The position numbers were made by a program, and so were the translations under genes. From positions 3,898,668-3,962,667 of the forward strand of contig KK106981.1 in NCBI GenBank assembly GCA_000611775.1: a stretch of 64,000 nt of DNA, written 5' to 3'. The notes under the pieces were generated by a model. It made no database searches. It saw nothing but the letters and a program-made list of their open reading frames with translations, and had not been told where the DNA came from. Source of the stretch: Umbilicaria muhlenbergii (taxonomy: Eukaryota > Ascomycota > Lecanoromycetes > Umbilicariales > Umbilicariaceae). Of this stretch, positions 30,981 through 43,400 are shown piece after piece; positions within the stretch are counted from its first letter, which is position 1; the number at the start of each line of letters is the position of its first letter.

Positions 30981-33680
30981 TCATATTCACTGTTTTAATT
31001 TTCACTTCTACTTTTATGCTATTTGAACGCTGTTTTTGAATGTCTGTTAAAGTATTTTAATTATATGTTTCAGGTTTACCCTTGATTTAAACTTTTTTAA
31101 TGTCAGATTTCTCTTTCTGTGTTCATTTCTCAGGTCAGACGTCAGCTTCATCAACATCATCATCTCTCAGAAATTGAAACCTCATTTGATGAAGCTCAAA
31201 TTTATGAGTTCTTTACTTCAGAATGAGGCCTGCCTCTGACAAATGTTCTGAGTTGAGCTGAGCAAGACTGATCTTGCAGTGTTGTCATCATCATCAGCCT
31301 TTATTCCTGCTGCTGAGCTGTTCAACTTTCTCAGTTCTTCTCTGTTGAACCTCATACTTATGTCAGGCTGAGGGTCTATAGGAAATTAATGAACCTGTGA
31401 ATATGAGCCTGATCAGACAAGGTTTTGATTTTAAAAGGTCTTAATGTTACAGCTGTTTTGATTTTTCCTGGAAATTCCTTTCTTTGAGGTGCACTTCATC
31501 ACTGCTTTGTCTGATGTAATCAGGCATGCTGTTTTTATGTTTCAGAACTACTCCTGATTAATTATTTTCACTGATAGATCTGTCAGGCTGATCATTGAAA
31601 TAATGATCAGATGAGCAATGTTTATCTGTTCAGTCTGCCTCAGAAGTTTATCTGTATCATGATTGACTTTCATCATCAAGGAAGCTTTTACTGCATTAAA
31701 GCAGATGTGATGCCTCTGCAGAAGGTCAGTCAACATGTCTTTTTAAATGTTGAGGATTGACTTGCCTGTTTTGACAGCATTAAGAGCTGTGAAATCCTGA
31801 AGTCTGATCTTGCTGAGCAAGGGTTTCTCAGGCTTCTGCAGAAGCTTCATATCATTTTTCTGCAGAACTCAATCATTTTACAACTCATGTTCTTATTTCA
31901 CCTGATATGAGAGCATCCTCTTTTTGAGATGCTTATTTATTAAACTTTTGCGGCTGAGGTTCTTGTGACTCATGCTAAAACAGAAGTGCTTGAGAACCTG
32001 TAACTTCATGCTGTCATGCCTGTCATGAAGGAGAAGATTTCAACTCTGCAGCAGATAATTGAGGGAAAGGTGAATTACTGAAGTCATCACAACTCAATTA
32101 AATTAAATGTTGTGAACAGTCATCTACAAGACATCCTTCAAGGCTGAATGAAGTGAACACTTACATCTACATGATGTATTAACTCAGCTGCTGCTGTGAA
32201 TGCTGCAATTCATTTGAATTTAACTGCCTCATCAGCAGCAGAAACAGCCTCTATTGATTTTCAGCTGCAAGCAGTCTTAATAATGATCTTTTCTGCTTTC
32301 TCTGATTTGATGACATCAAATGCAGCAGATTCTGCTGCTTCACTGCTTAATTTTAACATGTCTTGAACCCTGACAACTGTGACAGAAGCATGGCAGGAGT
32401 GAACTGCAGACATTGCAGAGTAATCTTTAATTCAAAGTCTTGATGACGCCTGAGGCCCTGCATGAAGGAAATTGCAGAGAGAGAAGATGTTTTACTTCTG
32501 CAGAAAGATCCTGATTAATGAGATTCACAGATGTACTGCAAGAAGTGATTCATGCAGAGCTGTGTTTAATTTGAAACAGTTACACCTTCAAGGTAGAAGA
32601 TCATTGAATGCTCTGCAGAAGCTGCTGAAAAAGCAGTAAAAGAATGCTCTGTTGTAAGCTTTTAATTATATGTTTCAGGTTCACCTCTTACTCCTGAAAT
32701 TGCCAGGCAAAACTAACTTTTTTAATAAAGTTCACAAAATCATCCCTTCATATCTCTCATCCTGATTCATCAACATGAGGGCTGCAGGTCTAGGACTTGA
32801 AGGAGATTTAAAGAGAGGTAATGACTAAAGCTGAGGCAGGTTAACATGTGTGAAGATGTTAAAGTTGAATGACTCAGTGAGGTCCTGAATAAAGCTGATG
32901 TTTTCAGTGATTTTGTGTATACCCCTTGCAGCGCTTTGTATTTAAGGCTTTGATCTTTGCATGTTATGATTTAATACATTTTCAATGATTTCTGAACTCT
33001 CTGTGCGTGCTCACTGTCTTTTATCTTTTAAACAAGGACTTCTTACAGTTTCATTGTCATTTCTTGACAAAAGAATTTCATTCTGAGTGTGTTTCTTGCT
33101 TGATTGACTTCAAATTAACGCGTCTTACAGGTTTACATGTGACTAAACTATGTTCAAGTCCCTGACATCATTGGACAAGAGAATGTGACTGTCAAGAAAA
33201 GAAGTGAAAGTCTTTCATCTGCAGCAGCAATGAAAAAGAGGTAATTATAAATCACTCTCTGTTTGACAAGCCCTTTTGCCCGCTGCTAATTATCAACAAG
33301 CACTGATATATGGGAAAGTTTCAAGGCAATCAGGCTTGACTTGAATTTTTGATTATTTATTTTCTCAAGGGAAACTTGAAATCTTTGAAAATATTGACAT
33401 GAAGATGTTGCATGAGTGCAAATCAAGGCCAATCAACTTTCTACTAATAAATTGAATAAAGATACACATATATAAGTCCTCCTGAAATGCTGAGTTCCTC
33501 TGAGTGACAGAAAACATCATATTCATCTTTGTTTTCTGTTCTCATCTCTGCAAGTCTTACCTCTTTCTCCTCTGTTCTTATCAGCTTGAAAAGGGCGCTT
33601 CTGCTGACTCAGGAGCTCAGCCTGACCTAGTTTAATTATCATCAACATCATCAACATTTGTCAGCGTCAAAAAGCGGCAA
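30981..33680. other. Mutated repeat DNA, probable rest of the Crypton element
   Basis: AT-rich, with CC almost only as CCT and GG almost only as AGG, like the decayed elements around it. Long frames interrupted by TGA occur at 31140-32650, but no protein family is recognisable. Confidence 0.4.
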
Positions 33681-33689
33681 AAATATCAA

Positions 33690-33830
33690 CTTTGAGGGGA
33701 GTTGAACCCGTGTGCGTTACTCAGAGGATAGTTGTAGCTCAATTCATTGACAGGCTGCAATGAGCCGCCTCTGAAAAGTCACAACATATCATTCATCATT
33801 GTAATCACTGTGCCACTGAGGTGGCAAAGT
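33690..33830 (-). other. tRNA-like or SINE-like segment with a Pol III B-box
   Basis: On the minus strand GGGTTCAACTCCC (about 33697-33709) fits the tRNA B-box/T-loop, and GTGGCACAGTG about 110 bases upstream resembles an A-box. CTTTG and CAAAG flank the pair. The spacing is too long for an intron-less tRNA. It could be a tRNA-derived SINE or a chance match. Unlike its surroundings it retains CpG. Confidence 0.3.
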
Positions 33831-35159
33831 CTGTGATGATAAAGGTTAATATAAACATCATCTAAAGCCTGTGGAGAGTGTAATGCAGTCAGCTAAACAG
33901 TTTAAGTCAAATCAAGTGATTTTTTCACTGAAGGCCTGCTCTTTTGACCTTAAGAGACGCTCAGAGGAGGGTTGAAGTCAGTGATATCACTTTTGAAGAT
34001 GTGATAAAGTGGCAGAGCAGTCTAAAGCTTTAAGGCTGAGAAGAGGGGTTTTTTCTATTCAGCAACATCAAGCTGCAGATGATTGCCACCTCACTTTAAG
34101 ACATGATTAAAATCACTTTGAACATCAATCCTGTGCAATTTCAAACCACTGAGACGTGACTGAATAAAATTATTAAAAATCAGAAGACTTGAAGCCTGCT
34201 GCACCTCACTTTCTCAGCAGTTTCTCCACATCTACGTGCACAAATTAAATCATTTGAAAGCGTAAAATGCATAGATCAATTCAACACTGTTCAAGCTATG
34301 ATTTGCAAATTTCAGGAATTATTTTGGCTCATACATGACTCAATAATTGAAAAAACCGCTTCACGGGGTGTATTTTCAATGAGTTATTCACTTCACTTAA
34401 TAACTTGAGTTATAACCCAGCTAAATGCCCCCTGAGACAACAGTTCATAATTCATGAGGCAACACTGCATTATAAGCAATGCTGCATCCCCCCCTCCTCC
34501 TCAATTATTGAGATTACCTGTTTCTTCATCATAATTGCATGCATTCAATGAAGAAAGAAGTGCATATTCTGAAGATCATTAAAATCTATAATAATGCTCT
34601 TACAAATTCAGAAAGCAGCTAGAGACACAGATTAAAAAGTTAAAATGACTGCAGAATAAAGAGGAGAAGCAGACTGTGAAGACTGCAGTTATCACAGTAA
34701 AAGCAGTCTTGAAGATGTTGAAATGTATAAAATTCTACAACTTTGTTATAAATTATAATGTAGAGCTTCAAAGTTCCTTATTTAAATTGAAATTTACAGC
34801 TCAATTGATGAAATTCTGATTTTTTCCCCCTGAGGGGGGGAGGGGAGGGTACAGTGTTGCCTCATGAGATATATTAACATATTTTACTCCTCAATGTTGC
34901 ATCATTTCCCCTCCTCTCACCCCTGCCTGAACATCAAAATATCAATTAAAAATTAAAAGTTCATCAATTGAGCTGTAGATTTCAGTTTAAACAGAGAGTT
35001 TTGAAGCTTTACATTGTAGTCTATTGTAGAGCTGTAGGATTTATAAATTTTAAAACCTTTAATGTTGTCTTCACTGTGATAACTGCTGTTTTCATTGTTT
35101 ATTTCTTTTTTTTATTCTGCAGCTGCTTCAACTTTCTGATCTGTGTCTTCAGCTGTTTT
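33831..35159. other. Unassigned mutated repeat DNA
   Basis: No protein similarity recognised. GGGGTGTATT at 34365-34374, the inverse of the word at 29572-29581, and a nearby TTATAACCC word suggest this is the right border of the 29.6-34.4 kb element. C/G-runs occur at 34485-34505 and 34824-34850. Confidence 0.35.
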
Positions 35160-36287
35160 TGTCAGGACTATGCAGATTATGAATTAATGCATATATTTTA
35201 ACAGCTGACATTTAACTACAGAGAAGAATTTTAGTCTAAGGAGCAAAAGGAAGAAAAAGCATGAAGATTAAAGTTTTTATATATGTGTTAAACTCACTAA
35301 TTTAATCACTGTTAACTCATTCAGTCATTCAGTGTTAACCTGTTCAGTCATTCAGTTCAATACATCATTCAGATTGTTCAGTTCAATTTGATGTTCAAGT
35401 GTAAACCTGACACTATTCCTCTCTTTATTTAATAAGTTTCATGAGCTGATCATTTACTTTTCTGCCTTGTCATTGATGTATTTGATGACTCAGTCAGCTT
35501 ATTTAAGTACCTCTCATGAAATGCCTCCTTCAGTTCAGGTGAGTGTTTAAATTCATCAGTGTTGTATTAAATCTTGTCAAGTGAATATTTTTTTCATGTC
35601 ATTCTGTACTGTAATTTGTTTCTTCATCAACAGCTGTCATTAATTTGTTCAACTTCTCATTTCAGTTCAGCCTGTTCAGTTATTACAGGTGGCGGTAGTG
35701 ACTCAATTTATTCAAACAAAGAATCATTCACAGTGAGTTGTAGTAAGAAAGTGTGAAATACAGGGTGTATTTTCATTAACTCAGGCAGTTTAAGTTTATA
35801 TGCTTGAGTTGAAACTTTCTTCTTGATTTAAAAAGGTCCTTTGTTCTTGTGATTCAACTTTTTGAACAGGTGAGTCATTCAAATGTTTTTTGTAAATAAT
35901 CATATCAGATCTTTCACTTGATATGTTGAGATCAACATTTAAATTCAATTTGTGAAGTCTTTCTGTTAAAGTTGTGCTGCTGTCATGTTCTCTTGTAACA
36001 TCATATGTAAAGTTTTCATATGATTCATTATGAAATCAGTCTTTTCCTTCAGAATCTGTTCTCTTGTCAGCAGTGATGAGGTGATCAATTGTTCAAGGTT
36101 GAAGCTCATTCAGAAGTGATATCTCTTATTCACAAAAAATGATGAAACTTTGATGAAGTCAGAATCTGCATTGTTGGCTGTAAACTCAGTCATTGATAAT
36201 CATTTTGCTCAGTCATCTTGCTGATAGTTCACAAACACTCTGAGGTAGTATTTAACATTTGCATTTGCATTTTCAGACTGCTCATCT
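35160..36287 (-). pseudogene. Ty3/gypsy chromovirus fragment: integrase end and 3' region
   Basis: Read on the minus strand from 36287 it starts inside the integrase core: DEQSENANANV (family DGQTERMN), then YYLRVFVNYQQDDWAKWL-like residues (Trp codons now TGA), FTANNADSD and FFVNKRYHF. The C-terminal integrase region follows (about 35750-35850), then AT-rich 3' sequence. It is cut at the integrase by the gypsy element on its right, and the 5' half (gag, RT) is not found at the other side. A 3' fragment of the same family lies in opposite orientation at 54737-55305. Nonsense codons throughout. Confidence 0.65.
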
Positions 36288-36374
36288 GTATCAGGATCAT
36301 GCAGAGCTCATCATGTAAATGTGATGATCAAGAGATTAATTTTAAGGAGTCATTAAGTGATGAGCAAAACTACA
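36288..36374 (-). repeat. 3' LTR-like repeat of the older gypsy element
   Basis: 87-bp direct repeat of 52912-52998 (shared words GATCATGCAGAGCTCATCAT and GATGAGCAAAA). On the minus strand it begins TGTAG. Exact ends are uncertain by a few bases. Confidence 0.6.
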
Positions 36375-38699
36375 TATGTGAGTGTTGCAGAATTAGCTGA
36401 ATGCGCTAAGCTCAATCAGAAGTTAATTTAAATTGCTTAATTTTATTATGTTTTTAATATTACCTCTCTCTCTGAAAAAGTTTCATCTGTGATGCTGCTG
36501 CAAAAATAACATTAAAATGTAACATTCTTGCTCTGCTGCTTTGAACAGTTCAGTCTGAACAGCTTCTTTAAACAGTTTTTAAACAATTTTATTTAAACAG
36601 TTACTCTGAACAGTTCTTGAACAGCTTAAATTTAACATGACTTGTTGAAGTATCTGCAGTGAAATTCCTTCAGCACTTTCATTAAGCTGTTAAACTCACC
36701 TTTATCTGCATAATATTACTCATTGTTGTGATTAATTTCATGTCATTTAACCTTGTATTGAAGCCTGCTGTGATATCATTTTAAGTCAAGAATATCATTA
36801 ATCTCTCAATGCTCCTCCTCATCTTCTGTTACAATGAGGGCTGATGAGGGTGTATGCTGACCTGAAAGAGGATCAGTGACACATGAGTGAAGCAGCTTGA
36901 GGCTGAAGATATCATGAATTCACATGATAACAAGTAGCTTCAATTAATAGGTGACTCTCACTTATTTTTTAACATGAAACAGTCTCAACTGCTTGTCTTT
37001 TAAGTCACGGCTTGATCATGTGATTTTGATGTTACAGCTTGACAGTCATATCATATTTTTTACCTCATAACTGACATTCTTTTGATGTTTATTCACTTGC
37101 ACTTTCATAAATTCCCTGCTCTTCTTCAACTGCTGTTTACTGAAATCAAGGATTTCCTGCATATGAGTTGTTATGTCCTTCACCTTCACTGACTGAAGTC
37201 ATTCACGGGTGAATTCATAAGTAGTAGTGTCAGAGTTAAAACTCATGCATGAGTGAAAGCCTTTGTTAAGGTAAAAAGATGAGAGTGAAGTTGCTGAGAA
37301 GCAGTTGTTATTATCACTGAACTCAATCATAAGCAGTCATTTCACTCAATCATCTTGCATGTAGTTGCAATATGTTCAGAGGCCTCATTTAACATCTTGA
37401 TTAATCTGTTCAGTTTGGTCATCTGTCTCTGAGTGATAAGTGATTAATAAGTTAATCTTGATTTTCAGATGTTTACATATGCTCTGTCATAAGTTTGAGA
37501 TAAACTGAGGGCCTCAGTCTGAAGTAATAAAGCTGAGCAGATCATGTAGATGATAAATGTTTTATAACATAAATTATATTAACTTCTCTGTTGAGGTTCC
37601 TTCATCTTTTGAATGACAAAGAACATAATGCCTTTCCTTAAATAACTTATCAATGAGAATGCAGATAGTGTTATAACCCTCTGATATTAATAATTTTATT
37701 ATAAAGTTCATGACAATGTTCTGTCAGCATTGTTGCAGGATAGAAAGTGACATCAGAAGTTCATTAATGACATCATGAAGTGACTTGCTTCATTAGCAGT
37801 GATGACAGTTTCAGATGTATTACTTCATGATGATCATATGTCTTGATCAGTAATAATGCTGATGAATAAGTTCTACTGTTCAATTTATGCCTGAATGTTC
37901 AGAAGACAGCTGATCATGTATTTTCTAAAAAAGCTCAGTCTGTAGGAATTCTGATACTCATAAAAAGTTATTTTTAAATAGAGTGTCATTCACTACCTGA
38001 TATTCATGAAGGTGAGTGTCATGTAGCTTAATGACATTCTTTGTTATGATTGAATGATATTCACTGCATAACTCATCTGTTTTATTAATTGTATGAATCT
38101 GCTTAAAAAGGCCTTCTTTCACTTCTTTAACTCAGATTTCAACACAATCTGAAGTAAGAAGAGTCTGATAAATCAGGGTTTTATCCTCAGAGTTGAACAT
38201 TTAAGTAAGAGTGTCAGCTTTGTCATTAATCTTGCTTGATTAAAAGATCACCTGAAAGTTAAACTTTAACAGAATGTTTAAATATTTGATTTGTTGACAT
38301 GTTAACTTCTTATTCTTCATAAAGGTCTTCAGGGCCTGATGATTAATGAAGATTTATATGAGTAAGTCAATGTGTTTAAGTTCAGGACATCAGTGTTTGA
38401 AACAGTGAATAATAATCAGCAGTTTTTTATCATAAATGTGATAATTGCACTCTGCTGAGATCATGCTCTTGTTGTAGAATGTCATCAGGTGAAGAACTTC
38501 TTCATTATCATATTAAGAGAGGATTTCATCTGTCACAAGATCAGAGACATCTGTCTTTAGTATAATTTAACAATTGAGATTAAAATGCTTTAATACTGAA
38601 GTCTTCATCATGACCTGTTTGAGGTCTTAAAATATCTTGAAGCAGTTTTTAATTCATGCAAAAGAAACCTCCTTTCTAATAAGAGCAATGAGAGGTTTA

Positions 38700-39616
38700 A
38701 TAATTTTGAAGAAGTTTCATATGAACTGACAGTAAAAGTTAATGAAGCTTATGAAGTCTTGAATCTTTTTTAAATTAATAAGTTTAAGTCACTCTGTGAC
38801 TGCTTTCATCTTTTAAAAATTCATTCATAAGCTCTCTCTGAAGATAATGACCCTCAAAAAGACTGTCTCTGAGACATTAAATTCACACTTCTTTATGTCA
38901 ATCTGTAAATCAGCTTCATGAAGATGTTGAAGCATTTATTTAACATGATGATTATGCTCCTTTCAAGTCTTGCTGTAAATGAAGATGTCATTCAGATAAG
39001 CCTGACAGAAGTCATTAAGAAAGTCTTATAAAGTATCATTAATGTACTGCTGAAAGATGCTCAGTTCATTGATTAATCTAAATGATAAAACACAATATTT
39101 GTAGAAGCTTAAAGCAGTGATAAAGATTATAAAATTCTCACTATCTGAGTGCATACATAACTTATTGAAGGTGATGATAATGTCAAGTTTAATAAAATGT
39201 TTGCATTTTAAAATCTTTTCAATCACCTCTTTAATGAGTGATAAGAGATAATGATTTCACTTTGTAAAGACATTAAGCTTTTAATAATTCATGCAGAATC
39301 TGAGATCTTCATTCACTTTTAAAGCAAACAGCACTGATGAGGAATATGCTGCTTTATTAAAAGTAATAAAATCTTTAAAAAGATTTTTATTAAGATATTT
39401 CTTAACCTTCTGAAGCTTGTAGAGTGACATATGATAAACTCAGCTTTAAGGTGAAGTGATATTGTTCATCAGCTCAATCTTGTGATCATATGATCAGTGA
39501 GATGATAATCAGTTGACTTGAAAGTAATTAAAGATGTTTAAGTATTCATGATATTCTGAAGGTAACTTCTGATGTATCTTTTTAAGATGTTCAGAGATGT
39601 TCACTTTAAAGCTTAT
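38700..39616 (-). pseudogene. Reverse transcriptase region of the older gypsy element
   Basis: On the minus strand the frame contains KHFIKLDIIITFNKLCMHSD and FRLINELSIFQQYINDTL, the fungal gypsy RT blocks KLDIxxAFNKLRM and PFGLxNxPASFQxYMND. An RT-proximal DHKIEL motif lies at about 39470-39490, joining the piece to the protease half at 50.6 kb. Nonsense codons at Trp and Arg positions. Confidence 0.7.
39612..39616 (+). repeat. Target-site duplication CTTAT, left copy
   Basis: CTTAT directly precedes the left LTR and is repeated exactly at 50258-50262. Confidence 0.85.
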
Positions 39617-39758
39617 TGTTATGAACTACTTACTTTCTCAAGTAGATTTAACTCTTTCTCAAGTAGGATTAGCCTTCTTGAGCATAAAAGTTAAACATCT
39701 CACTAGGAAATGAAGGCAAGCTTTTACAACTTAATAAATGAAAGATGTAATCTTAGCA
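39617..39758 (+). repeat. 5' LTR of the chromovirus (142 bp)
   Basis: TGTTA...TTAGCA. It contains an internal direct repeat (TTTCTCAAGTAG twice). Compared with the right LTR: same length, no indels, 14 transitions. Confidence 0.9.
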
Positions 39759-40499
39759 TTTGATAACAACATCTGATTTTTGAGTCCTCTGTCTTTAGAT
39801 AGAAATCAGTTTGCTTCAGTGAATAATCAGTCCTTCATCAGCTCAGGTGACGTTATTGAACCTGTCAACTTAACATCAGCTGACTTGCTTAATTAATCAC
39901 TACTTCCTTACTACCTCCTTGAGACAGATAAACTGAATTCAGAAGAACTACTTGAGCTTAATGATAACATTATAGCTCTGAGGCATCAGTTTCATTGATT
40001 TGTAGTCTCTGAAATTTCAAATGTGAGAATTTTAAGAGAGACTGATCATCTCTGCATGAAAATTGTTCACTGATACTATCCTTATGAGCTGTCCCCTGAA
40101 TCAACAGAAAGGTCAAGATCAATTATTAAAAGTTTTTAAAAAGCATTAATAATATTCATAAACTCTACTGAAAGTTCATTCAGTCAAGGAACTTCAGAGC
40201 TTAAGTTTTCTTCAAAGTGATTAATTAATCATATTAGAGACAGTTCTCTTCACATCACTTTTAACAGATTCTGTATTAAAACTTCTACCCTCAGAGAGAC
40301 TTCTTACTTCATTGCACTCTCTCAAGTGAATGACTTACCTTCATTCAGTGTCTCATCAATAACAGAACTCTTCATCACATGAGCTTTAACAGAATCACTC
40401 TTTACTCAAGATAAAGCCTCTACAAGCTTATCAGAAATTTCTTTAAAGTCTGCAACAGCAATCACTGAAGCATCTTAATCCTCAACAGCCTTTTCATCA

Positions 40500-43400
40500 G
40501 AAGAAGAAGCTCAGTTCATTATAAACTTCACATCAGTTGAAACATATTAATTTATCATCAACCTCCCCTCTGAAGAGTCCTCTGTGAAAGAAGAAATAAT
40601 TCAATTGACTAGAATTGAAGAGGAAGTGCTGAAAGAAAAGAGTAAAAAGTCAGAACTAACTTCAGTTCAGGCTGACAAATAAAAAGCATTCAGTCATGAA
40701 AGAATATCTGCAGAAAAAGAGTTAATCAATGTTCTTCTGAAGGAACAAGAATCATTGACATGAGAAAATATACTGACACAGGACTGAGCAAACACTCAAT
40801 GACAACTTATACATAAAATCAGAGATGAACATGATTGAAAGAAATTCACTCACAGAGGCAGTGAGAGACATGCTCAACATTCTGAGAAATGAAATCTTGA
40901 GAAGGAGTGATGCCTGCTAAAAGAAGAACATTTAAAGTTGAAACATCTGAAACAAGAACATCTGAAACAAGAATGTCTATAACAAGAACATCTTAAATGA
41001 GAATGCTTAAAGTTGAAACAAGGTAAACAACAACATCTTGAATGAGAACAATTTGAACAAGAACATTTAAAATGAGTACATTTAAAGTTAAAATGAGCAG
41101 AATGAGAACACTTAAATCTTAAACATCAGCTTAAGCAAATTCAGACACAAATCAAAATGATTAATTAAGGTGAATCATTAAATACAGGAGCTTCTGAGTT
41201 CAGCTCATCAACTCATAACTCACATGCATTCACAGCCTTTTCTTCAGAGCAAATTTAAGTTTTGTCTCAACTTTTTGATGAGAAGCTTCACTCAGTGTTT
41301 AGCCTGCAAGGTTCATCAGGTCCTTCAGGTGTGTTAAGATCAGCAGATTTAACTCTGCATGTAACAGCTCCTGTTAACTTTTAAGCTTCAGATCTTGATT
41401 TCTTTCATTCTGATATTTCAGAATCATATGAAACTGAAGATGTTATCTTCAACTTTAAAGAAACTATTTATTGAGAAGTTTACACTTTCATCAAATGAGT
41501 TGAAGACTATGCCCTTCTTGTAGAAGAAGAGAAGGTGACAGAGAACTTATTTACATGTTTTTAAGATAACATCTTGAACTGATATCTACAGAAACTTGAT
41601 GACTTCACTTAATGAGCTTTAAGAAACATGCCTCTTACAGAGTTCACTTCTAAATTAGCAAAACACTTCAAGATGATGATGATGAAGGCCTTGAAACAGC
41701 TTAACAAGAAACACTACTCCCTTTCAGATGCTCATAACAACAGGGAACCTCAAGGCTATTTGCAAAACATGATGAGGTATGCTCAAGCAGCAGGCATAAC
41801 TGATTTCTTAACTCAACTCACTTGAGCCTGACAAGGTTTAAACATCAAGCTTTGAACAGTCATGACAATGTTTAAGTCAGGAACCACGCTTCAGGAGTTC
41901 TCTGAAGAACTAAAAAGTTAAAGAGAGATGTGAAATGCAATGAAGAAGCATAAACAGAATGTTATTAAATCAACAGAACATCAAGATTAAAACAATAAAC
42001 CTCAAGATAAGTCAAACAACTTCATGAATTGAGGTTGAGCCAATGATAGAGAACAAGAAAGATACAGAGAAAGAAATGACAAATCAATGAATTAACCTTT
42101 TAATTAAAATGAGTTTAACTTTTATAATAGAGAAGAACAAGGATATCAAGAATATTAAAAAGATCAAAACTTTCTTTATGATTCTCCTTATCCTTTTAAA
42201 TCTTTTCAGAACAATCAACCTTTCTATCAGCATCTCAATCAGCTTCAGTACTTTAATCAAGCTTAATTTCTTATTCAAACACTGTTTCTTAATCAGTATT
42301 AATTTCTGCTTAATCAGTCTCTTCTGTTTGCAATGAACAACATTTACAATCCTTCACAGCAGAATCAAGGAGCTTCATCTGAACCTCAGTTAATGACTCA
42401 GATTCAAGCAGAGCCACGCTCTGAACAACTTCAGATCACTGCAGATATGACTGAAGCAACTCTGAATTAATCTTATAAAAGATCAAACAATCAAGGGTTT
42501 CAAGGAAACTGAAACAATTATCAGAGTTAATGAGATTATGATAACTGAAACAATTACAACTCTCCTCAGACAGCATATCACAGATATTCTGATGAGTTCT
42601 ATCTCAAGAATGATTGAGAACTCAGCTATGACATATCAGAAGCTTATAATTATCATGTATTTTAAATGAATCAATTTAACAGTTCACTACAGCTCAGAGA
42701 TAATAAGAATCAGGTCTCAGTGCTTGACTAATTAAAGATGAAACACTTCAAAGGTCAGGAGAATAAAGCGTCAGGACCTTAAGTGAACATGAAATATATT
42801 AAAATTTATTACATGAAAAGCCCTTCAAAGCCTACTATTTACACTTGTAGGAGATGTGCATTCACCTTTACCTTAAACAACAAGCTTCATCACCACGTGA
42901 GTAAATGTTGAATCAAAGGAAAGAGGCTTTCAAGTACAATTATTTAAACAAACAGAGTCATTTCAAAAGACTTAATAAAAGCTGATACTATGAGGTCTTT
43001 TAAATTCATAGAGAAAAGATCAAAGGTGAAGTCACTCACTCAAGAAGTAAACCTGATGATGAGTGAAGATACATCACTCAAGATTAATCTCTCAGTCATT
43101 GAGTCAGACGCCTTAAAGCTCACTGAAAATGAGATGACCTTCAATAAGTGACATTATGTCACTGCATCAGTCTTCTTCTTGATGGAAGGTCTTGTCATCC
43201 TGATTTGCATAAACTTCAGTTGCACAATGTCATTGATAGATTGATTCTTCCTTAAAGAAACTCTCCCTGAGATGAAAGTGCTTCAAGTAAATAAGCTCAT
43301 AAGCATTCACAGCATCAGCTCAACTCATTACATCAGTGATGAGTACATCATTCTTGATGTGTTCCTTGACAGAATGATAAATGACAAGTCATCAAAGACA

